Assembly (NCBI GenBank): GCA_020053915.1
Contig: JAGVMG010000062.1
Coordinates: 22,795 to 86,794 of the forward strand
Direction: 5' to 3'
Source of the DNA: Parachlamydiales bacterium
GTDB lineage: Bacteria; Chlamydiota; Chlamydiia; Chlamydiales; Rhabdochlamydiaceae
DNA: 64,000 nucleotides
Shown here: positions 58,461 through 64,000 of the stretch, one piece after another
Position numbering within the stretch: the stretch's first letter is position 1
How the letters are laid out: each line of letters starts with the position of its first letter
The notes under the pieces: generated by a model
The model's input: the letters and a program-made list of their open reading frames with translations, nothing else
The model's database searches: none
What the model was told of the DNA's origin: nothing
Translations under genes and position numbers: made by a program

Positions 58461-59411
58461 TTATGCCAATCCTTCATGAGAAAGCCATCGTTCAGCATCT
58501 AAAGCGGCCATACATCCAGAACCCGCAGCGGAAACCGCCTGGCGGTAAATATGATCTTGCACATCTCCTGCAGCAAAGACCCCTTCGACATTTGTGCGCG
58601 TCGAATTACCAATAACCTTGATATAGCCGTTATCCAAGAGCTCCACTTGTCCGCTTAAAAAAGTGGTATTCGGTTGATGCCCGATTGCAAAAAAGAGGCC
58701 TCCCGCAGGATAGGTCGTTTCCTTACCGGAAGGAATGTCTTTGAGCGTGACAGAACTCAAAACAGACTCCCCTTCAACCTTAACCGGGGCTGTATTCCAT
58801 AAGATTTCAATCTTGGGATGATGCTGTGCGCGTTCGCACATGATTTTAGAAGCGCGCAATTGATCTCTGCGGTGAACGATATAGACCTTGGAACCGTATT
58901 TCGTGAGAAAAATCGCCTCTTCTACAGCACTGTCCCCGCCTCCTACAACGTAGAGGTCTTTGTTGCGGAAAATCGGAGCCGCCCCATCGCACACAGCGCA
59001 GGCAGTAACCCCTTTTTGCCAAAACTCTCCATCCAGCGTTCCTGGGATATCGAGCCGCTTTGCAGTGGCTCCCGTCGCAATAATCAGAGAATCTGCAAGA
59101 ACAGTTGTTGTGCTCCCTTTGACAAGGAACGGACGCTTAGAAAGATCCACAGAAACGACATCTTCCGTAACGATTGTCGTACCGAACCGCTCCGCTTGCT
59201 TGCGAAACCGATCCATGAGATCAGGTCCCGTGATCCCCTCAGGAAATCCAGGGAAGTTTTCCACCTCAGTCGTGGTCATGAGCTGCCCGCCCGCCGGCCC
59301 AGAAAAGAAGCCTTCATAAACGAAGGGATGTAGATTAGCTCGAGCTGCATAAATCGCAGCAGTATAAGCAGCCGGTCCAGAACCGATGATGACAAGTTTT
59401 TTGCGTTCCAT
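58461..59411 (-). CDS. trxB: Thioredoxin reductase
   Basis: A 316-residue low-molecular-weight flavoenzyme reducing thioredoxin with NADPH. FAD motif [18 protein letters not shown] (residues 6-23), redox-active pair CAVCDG (about 138-143), NADPH motif [16 protein letters not shown], and the second FAD contact [20 protein letters not shown] near the end. Complete and of normal length. Its role in disulfide chemistry fits the redox-driven envelope of chlamydiae. Confidence 0.96.
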   Translation of the reverse strand: MERKKLVIIGSGPAAYTAAIYAARANLHPFVYEGFFSGPAGGQLMTTTEVENFPGFPEGITGPDLMDRFRKQAERFGTTIVTEDVVSVDLSKRPFLVKGSTTTVLADSLIIATGATAKRLDIPGTLDGEFWQKGVTACAVCDGAAPIFRNKDLYVVGGGDSAVEEAIFLTKYGSKVYIVHRRDQLRASKIMCERAQHHPKIEILWNTAPVKVEGESVLSSVTLKDIPSGKETTYPAGGLFFAIGHQPNTTFLSGQVELLDNGYIKVIGNSTRTNVEGVFAAGDVQDHIYRQAVSAAGSGCMAALDAERWLSHEGLA

Positions 59412-59590
59412 TTCCTCTCACAGATTCAGTAGTTTACAGCGCATTTTAGAGGTAAAACCAAATTTCAACCAGAAAAATTTTATGTCTCGGCAACAACTGG
59501 TTCTTGTATATAAAATCCAGTAGGTCTTAAACTCAGTGCACTTGAATATTTTCGCGTGGGCGATAGTGCAACCATTTATTTTTTAACAGG

Positions 59591-60688
59591 ATGGGAATGA
59601 GAAGCATTAAGCTGAAAAAACTGACCAAATCGCTCAACGGGGGCACAATCATCCGTGATATGGACTTGCATATCCCCGCGGGCAAATTTTTCGCTCTTCT
59701 CGGCCCGAGCGGCTGTGGAAAGACAACCTTATTGCGCCTGATCGCAGGTCTTGAAAAATCGGATAGCGGACAGATCTTCTTAGGGGACAACGACATCACC
59801 GAATGGCCGATCCACGAGAGACCCGTCAATATCGTCTTCCAGAACTACGCCCTCTTCCCCCACCTGGATGTCTTCGACAATATCGCCTATAGCCTAAAGC
59901 TCAAAAAGCTCCCTAAAATCGTTATCGAGCAGAAAGTATTAAAAATTCTTGAAGCCTTCGGTTTAGAAAATCACATCTATAAGCTCACCTCTCAGCTCTC
60001 CGGCGGGCAGCAGCAACGAGTCGCTCTTGCGCGGGCCATTGTCAATGAACCCGCCCTGCTTCTCTTAGACGAGCCTCTAGCCGCCCTCGACTTTAAGTTG
60101 AGAGAAAAGATGCTGATCGAGCTCATCGAGCTCCAAGACAAGCTTAAAACGACGTTAGTCTATGTCACCCACGACCAATTCGAAGCGCTTACCGTTGCCG
60201 ACCAGATGGCCATCATGAACCACCGCGGCGAAATCGAACAGATTGGAACACCTAAAGAAATTTATGAGTTCCCGAACTCTTCGTTTGTCGCAAAATTCGT
60301 AGGAACGACAAACATTCTCCAAGGGAAGTTGCAGAATGTCGAAGTCGAGCCTGAAATCGAAATTAACGGCTTAGGGAACTTTAAAATCCATATCCCACAG
60401 AAAAAGGAATGGATGAAAGACGGCAATGAGGTCATGATCAGCCTGCGCCCTGAAAAGATCTTCATCTCAAAAAAAGAAGTGAAAAACTTTTCAAACACCC
60501 TAAAAGGGACTGTTCAATCGATCGTCTACCACGGAAGATCCACGCAATATAACATCCTTTTGAAAAACGGAATGCGGATCCAAGTTTTTGAACAAAACGA
60601 GGAGCACTTTCCCCAAGAGGTGATCGACTACGACAATGAAGTGAATTTGTATTGGCAAAAAGAGAATACGGTGATCCTAGAAAAATGA
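59591..60688 (+). CDS. potA: Spermidine/putrescine ABC transporter ATPase
   Basis: A 365-residue ABC ATPase: Walker A GPSGCGKTT (38-46), Q-loop VFQNYALFPHLDVFDN, signature LSGGQQQRVALARA, Walker B LLLLDEPLAALD, H-loop VTHDQFEAL, then a C-terminal TOBE regulatory domain (about residues 235-365). It is the first gene of the overlapping potABCD operon, which would import polyamines from the host. Two in-frame ATGs (59591, 59597) lie right behind AACAGG; the second has better spacing. Confidence 0.95.
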   Translation: MGMRSIKLKKLTKSLNGGTIIRDMDLHIPAGKFFALLGPSGCGKTTLLRLIAGLEKSDSGQIFLGDNDITEWPIHERPVNIVFQNYALFPHLDVFDNIAYSLKLKKLPKIVIEQKVLKILEAFGLENHIYKLTSQLSGGQQQRVALARAIVNEPALLLLDEPLAALDFKLREKMLIELIELQDKLKTTLVYVTHDQFEALTVADQMAIMNHRGEIEQIGTPKEIYEFPNSSFVAKFVGTTNILQGKLQNVEVEPEIEINGLGNFKIHIPQKKEWMKDGNEVMISLRPEKIFISKKEVKNFSNTLKGTVQSIVYHGRSTQYNILLKNGMRIQVFEQNEEHFPQEVIDYDNEVNLYWQKENTVILEK

Positions 60689-61560
60689 AGCTAAACATTT
60701 TCCGTAAAACCCCTGGTTCTGAATACCCGTTTACAATCGGAGCGCCGGCCATGATTTGGCAGGTACTCTTTTTCTACGTCCCTCTTGCTATCATTGCTGT
60801 CTCCAGCATTCTGAACATCACCGAAGCTGGAGTGATCGAAGGACTGACGCTTTCGAAAATCGCTTTTTTCTTTCGCCCCCTCTACCTCAAAGTCATTGCG
60901 TCTTCCTTTCTTCTAGCTTTAAGCAATGCCATTATTTGCCTCTGTATCGCCTATCCCCTCTCCTATTTTTTGGCATACAGCAGCCGAAAATTTAAAAATT
61001 TCCTTCTGTTTTTATTGATTGTTCCGTTTTGGACGAACTTCCTTCTCCACGTTTACGCCTGGTTTTTTGTGTTAGAACGAGAAGGATTTCTCAACAATCT
61101 CTTACACACTTTGGGATGGATTCAAGAACCGATCCACTTCCTCAACTCCATCTTTGCCATCATGATTATGATGGTCTACTACTATCTTCCCTTCATGGTG
61201 ATGCCGATCTACTCTTCTTTGGAGCGGATGGATATTCGATTGATCGAGGCCTCCTATGATCTCGGCGCCTCTTGGTCACAGACCTTCCGCAGAGTGACGC
61301 TTCCGCTCACTAAGCGAGGAATCAAAGCGGGATTCTTTCTTGTCTACATTCCCTCTTTTGGAGAATTTGCGATCCCTGAATTGATGGGCGGAGATAAACA
61401 AATGTTCGTAGGATCCGTCGTTTCTAATTATATATTAGGCGATGAGACAGGATCTCTCGGCGCTGCCTTTACAGTCCTCTCTTCGATCTGCCTGCTCGTC
61501 AGCGCTATTATTCTCTATTTCGTCATCGATCGGCTCATCCCAGGAAAACAAAATGGCTAA
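60685..61560 (+). CDS. potB: Spermidine/putrescine ABC transporter permease PotB
   Basis: A 291-residue permease with six membrane helices and the EAA coupling loop (EASYDLGASWSQTFRRVTLP). The ATG at 60685 overlaps the potA stop by 4 bases (ATGA). The fold and order match PotB: APAMIWQVLFFYVPLAIIAV at the start and FIPSFGEFAIPELMGG-like residues after the EAA loop (YIPSFGEFAIPELMGGDKQM). Confidence 0.93.
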   Translation: MKLNIFRKTPGSEYPFTIGAPAMIWQVLFFYVPLAIIAVSSILNITEAGVIEGLTLSKIAFFFRPLYLKVIASSFLLALSNAIICLCIAYPLSYFLAYSSRKFKNFLLFLLIVPFWTNFLLHVYAWFFVLEREGFLNNLLHTLGWIQEPIHFLNSIFAIMIMMVYYYLPFMVMPIYSSLERMDIRLIEASYDLGASWSQTFRRVTLPLTKRGIKAGFFLVYIPSFGEFAIPELMGGDKQMFVGSVVSNYILGDETGSLGAAFTVLSSICLLVSAIILYFVIDRLIPGKQNG

Positions 61561-62338
61561 ACGCGGCGATATCGGTAAAATTTCAAACTTAATCCTCATC
61601 GCATGCACCTATCTTTTTTTGTACGTGCCCCTCATTGTCTTGCTCGTCTTCTCTTTTAACACAGAAGGCTTCCCCTCTCCCTGGAAAGGATTTACCTGGA
61701 GATGGTACCAAGAGCTGATCGAAGCCACCCAGCTTTGGCATGCCTTTTTCAATTCGACAATCGTCGCGATCTTTTCAACCTTAATCAGTTTAACAATGGG
61801 CGTTTTTCTCATTTTTTACGCTGCACAAGGGGGGAGAATCGGAAAATTTTTGAACTTATTTTATGGAAACCTGGTCATTCCGGAAACTGTCCTCGCCGTG
61901 AGCCTTCTCGGATTCTTTAGCCTATTTACCATCCCCTTAGGGCTGATGACACTGATCTTAGCTCACACCGTCTTAGGGCTCGGCTTTGTGATTCCTATTG
62001 TCTACGCAAGATTTCTCGAGCTCGACACACGCATGACCGAAGCCTCTCTCGTTTTAGGCGCCTCACCAATTCAAACATTTTTTAAAGTCACCTTGCCTCT
62101 CTTGCGCCCCTCTCTCATTGCCACGGGAGTCCTTGTCTTCATCATTTCATTTGATGATTTCATCCTCTCCTATTTTTGCGCCGGCAGCAATTCACAAACC
62201 CTTTCCCTTTACATCCTCTCGATGCTCCGCTCCGGGATTTCGCCGATTGTCAATGCGCTTTCCGCTGTGCTCTTGGTCCTCAGCAGCGCACTTGTATTCA
62301 TCGTCTTTTCGCTTAAAACCCGCACCCGGATCTTTTAG
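61553..62338 (+). CDS. potC: Spermidine/putrescine ABC transporter permease PotC
   Basis: A 261-residue permease with six membrane helices and the second EAA loop (EASLVLGASPIQTFFKVTLP), followed by FIISFDDFILSYFCAGSNSQ, which is typical of PotC. ATG 61553 overlaps the potB stop by 8 bases. Start and end contacts show tight translational coupling through the operon. Confidence 0.93.
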   Translation: MAKRGDIGKISNLILIACTYLFLYVPLIVLLVFSFNTEGFPSPWKGFTWRWYQELIEATQLWHAFFNSTIVAIFSTLISLTMGVFLIFYAAQGGRIGKFLNLFYGNLVIPETVLAVSLLGFFSLFTIPLGLMTLILAHTVLGLGFVIPIVYARFLELDTRMTEASLVLGASPIQTFFKVTLPLLRPSLIATGVLVFIISFDDFILSYFCAGSNSQTLSLYILSMLRSGISPIVNALSAVLLVLSSALVFIVFSLKTRTRIF

Positions 62339-62340
62339 GT

Positions 62341-63414
62341 ATGCGTAAATTTTTTATACGTTTAGGAATTGTTCTCATCTGGAGTGCTTTAATTTGTGGC
62401 GCTTTGTATCTTCCTAAATGGGAACTAGGATCCGCCCATTCTAATACGATCAATGTCTTTGCTTGGGGCGATATTCTAGATCCTGCGGTCATCACAGACT
62501 TCGAAAATGAGACGGGAATCAAAGTCAATCTCAACTACTACTCCTCCAATGAAGAACTGATTGTCAAACTCAAAGCAACAGGTGGCGAAGGGTACGATCT
62601 CATTATCCCTTCCGATTACGCTGTTAACGTCTTAATCCATGAAGGCCTTTTAAAGGAAATCGATAAAGAAAAGCTCAACTTCTGGAATGTGCTCAATCCC
62701 AATCTCCTCGGCCATTTCTTCGACCCTGACAACCGTTACTCGATCCCTTTCGAATGGGAACTCTTCGGCTTTGGCATCGACAAAGACTATTTTAAAGACA
62801 AACCTCTTGAGCCCTCCTGGAAAATGATCTTCGATCCTAAAACAGTCGACTACAAAGTCACGATGATCAACGATCCCATCGAAGCCGTTGGATTTGCCGC
62901 CTTCTATCTGTTCCATACGACAGATGAGCTAAATGCAGCCCAAGGTCATCAAGTGCGCGACTTACTTGTCCAGCAAAAACAATGGGTGGAAGCCTATGCA
63001 AACTTCCGCGGTGACTATTTCCTCGCGACAAAAAACTGCGCAGTTGCCGTTGCCTCAAGCTCTTACATCTGGCGCACTATGCGCTTGTTTGATTTTGTAG
63101 GATTTGTCGTCCCTAAAGAAGGAAGCTTTATCACGATTGAAAACCTCTCCATTCCAAAACACTCGACCAAAGAAAAACAGGTCTATCGTTTCATCAATTA
63201 CCTCTATAGACCTCAATCGGCAGCATCCCACTACCACACTTATGGATTCTTCCCCGCTGTCACCAATATCATCGACCAAGTGGAAATCGATCCGCTTGCC
63301 GCATCCCTCTTTAACTCTTCTCAAGAAGATTTCAGCAAATACCATTTTCTAGAAACCGTACTCCCACAGCAAGAGATCCGCGATATCTGGGTGGATGTCA
63401 AATCGGGGAATTAA
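62341..63414 (+). CDS. potD: Polyamine-binding periplasmic protein PotD
   Basis: A 357-residue solute-binding protein. An N-terminal hydrophobic segment (IRLGIVLIWSALICGALYL) without a convincing lipobox probably anchors or exports it. The mature part follows PotD/PotF: NVFAWGDILDPAVITDFENE, YDLIIPSDYAVNVLI, SIPFEWELFGFGIDK, and FRGDYFLATKNCAVAVASSS. It delivers spermidine or putrescine to PotBC. It begins 2 bases after the potC stop. A small stem (63417-63446) follows. Confidence 0.93.
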   Translation: MRKFFIRLGIVLIWSALICGALYLPKWELGSAHSNTINVFAWGDILDPAVITDFENETGIKVNLNYYSSNEELIVKLKATGGEGYDLIIPSDYAVNVLIHEGLLKEIDKEKLNFWNVLNPNLLGHFFDPDNRYSIPFEWELFGFGIDKDYFKDKPLEPSWKMIFDPKTVDYKVTMINDPIEAVGFAAFYLFHTTDELNAAQGHQVRDLLVQQKQWVEAYANFRGDYFLATKNCAVAVASSSYIWRTMRLFDFVGFVVPKEGSFITIENLSIPKHSTKEKQVYRFINYLYRPQSAASHYHTYGFFPAVTNIIDQVEIDPLAASLFNSSQEDFSKYHFLETVLPQQEIRDIWVDVKSGN

Positions 63415-63416
63415 GA

Positions 63417-63446
63417 CCCAAACAACCTCAAAAGTTGGAGTTTGGG
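63417..63446 (+). repeat. Dispersed intergenic repeat, site D (left half), terminator-like
   Basis: CCCAAAC (63417-63423) pairs with GTTTGGG (63440-63446). The core CAAACAACCTCA (63419-63430) is the left half of the palindrome at 7003-7038, in opposite orientation to sites B and C. It lies 2 bases after the potD stop. Confidence 0.5.
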
Positions 63447-63473
63447 ATAAACCACACGGCTCTATTGGCGTGT

Positions 63474-63851
63474 TTAAGGCCAGGATAATCGAAAGCCTCT
63501 CTTGTCACTTAATCGATTGATAACATTTAGATTCATGATCTTTCGAGTTGGCAAGATGCTCCGCTCCCACGTTTCCATATCTAACATTAGCACCAGATAT
63601 TCAACCTTTCTATTCTCACTCAGAAGTTTCCTAACCAGTACAGATGCAGGAAGTCTACGATCGTTTAAAAAGACATTGAATGAATAGTAATTATTCGAAC
63701 AACAAGCCTCTCCGACTTCGAAGATTTTGTTCATGTACGTCTCACCCGTCCCCGGATCGGTTTTTACTTTCCAGCCCCCGCAGGGACCCTCGCTTGAATA
63801 GAGTCTTCTAAAGTGATCTGCAAAAGAACTTTTATGTGACACTGACGCCAT
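63474..63851 (-). CDS. Small protein of unknown function (125 aa)
   Basis: I do not recognise it. ATG 63851 (MASVSHKSSFADHF) is chosen over an upstream in-frame ATG at 63965 because AGGA lies 6 bases before it and the extension is AT-rich and implausible. The protein is polar with an N-terminal Ser/His-rich segment, a GGWKVKTDPGTGETYMNKIF beta-hairpin-like part, a Cys-Cys pair, and a C-terminal charged stretch (RKLLSENRKVEYLVLMLDME). No signal peptide or known motif. It converges on potD. Confidence 0.55.
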   Translation of the reverse strand: MASVSHKSSFADHFRRLYSSEGPCGGWKVKTDPGTGETYMNKIFEVGEACCSNNYYSFNVFLNDRRLPASVLVRKLLSENRKVEYLVLMLDMETWERSILPTRKIMNLNVINRLSDKRGFRLSWP

Positions 63852-63976
63852 AGCATTCCTATTGAGAGAGATTAAAATTTCGTTAAAAAACGCAGAATAA
63901 TCTAGTACATAGTTAAAAAAGTTTTTACATATAACATGCTTTCGCTTAACATGGTTCCATTTCAAAGGAGATTGCC

Positions 63977-64000
63977 ATGGGACAAAAGCAGAAGCATGAA
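63977..64000 (+). CDS. Start of a gene cut by the window end
   Basis: AAAGGAG (63964-63970) is followed 6 bases later by an ATG at 63977; eight codons (MGQKQKHE) are visible before the window ends. The ribosome-binding site is one of the best in the window. The product cannot be identified. Confidence 0.55.

Noticed and set aside
1..64000. tRNA, rRNA or CRISPR arrays
   Set aside because: I scanned by eye for T-arm motifs, regular spaced repeats and rRNA signatures and found none; only the SRP RNA was supported. A tool-based scan could still reveal a missed tRNA.

Overview
This window looks like a chromosomal segment of a member of the phylum Chlamydiota, probably an environmental (non-Chlamydiaceae) lineage. 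The main reason is a set of chlamydia-typical genes and gene neighbourhoods: yidC followed by dnaA; a protein that closely matches the chlamydial type III secretion chaperone Slc1 beside glgX; ssb-pepA; dcd divergent from ruvB, with a SpoIID-type protein behind ruvB; PP2C and an IscS/NifS-type desulfurase facing two CBS/DUF21 membrane proteins; an FAD monooxygenase with an SGNH hydrolase; and trxB close to acpS. These were recognised from memory of the families and of C. trachomatis gene order, not by a search. A complete potABCD operon, dinD, a serpin, a Stealth-type phosphotransferase and several giant proteins of unknown function suggest a larger genome than the animal-pathogenic Chlamydiaceae.

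Layout. 0-5 kb: the 3' part of an SDR-like gene, two small unknown genes, the monooxygenase/SGNH hydrolase operon and a hotdog thioesterase. 5-13 kb: a TPR protein, yidC, dnaA and a large proline-rich protein with a C-terminal SUMF1-like domain. 13-18 kb: a small unknown protein, slc1, glgX, a small membrane protein and a lipoprotein. 18-25 kb: a CPBP-type membrane protease, a predicted secreted serpin, PP2C phosphatase, cysteine desulfurase, two CBS-domain membrane proteins and an FtsL-like protein. 25-29 kb: dcd, ruvB, SpoIID, the SRP RNA and a beta-barrel outer-membrane candidate. 29-46 kb is the most accessory-looking part: two giant paralogous proteins of about 1,330-1,360 residues, an exported Stealth-family enzyme, mazG, a Nudix hydrolase, a BioD-like ATPase, a transglutaminase-like protein, a phosphodiesterase, a heptosyltransferase and a frameshifted Ser/Pro-rich protein. 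46-53.6 kb: a POT peptide transporter, an RluA-type pseudouridine synthase, pepA, ssb, a 626-residue unknown, lgt and rlmH. 53.6-64 kb: dinD, membrane proteins, a PIN-TRAM protein, acpS, a leucine-rich-repeat protein, an outer-membrane candidate, trxB and potABCD.

How the genes fit together. Housekeeping functions include replication and repair (dnaA, ruvB, ssb, dinD, dcd, mazG), envelope biogenesis and division (yidC, lgt, spoIID, heptosyltransferase, acpS), and nutrient import from the host (peptides, polyamines). Interleaved with them are candidate host-interaction proteins: Slc1, the serpin, the Stealth enzyme, the transglutaminase-like protein, the LRR protein and the giant paralogs. Four strong sigma70/sigma66-type promoters with exact 17-bp spacers can be read by eye; three of them precede unknown small or giant proteins.

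Non-coding structure is rich. There is a 162-bp near-perfect palindrome, a 30-bp perfect inverted repeat, a dispersed REP-like palindrome with one full and three half copies, a palindrome between yidC and dnaA, and several Shine-Dalgarno sites inside stems. I recognised no tRNA, rRNA, CRISPR array or intact insertion sequence.
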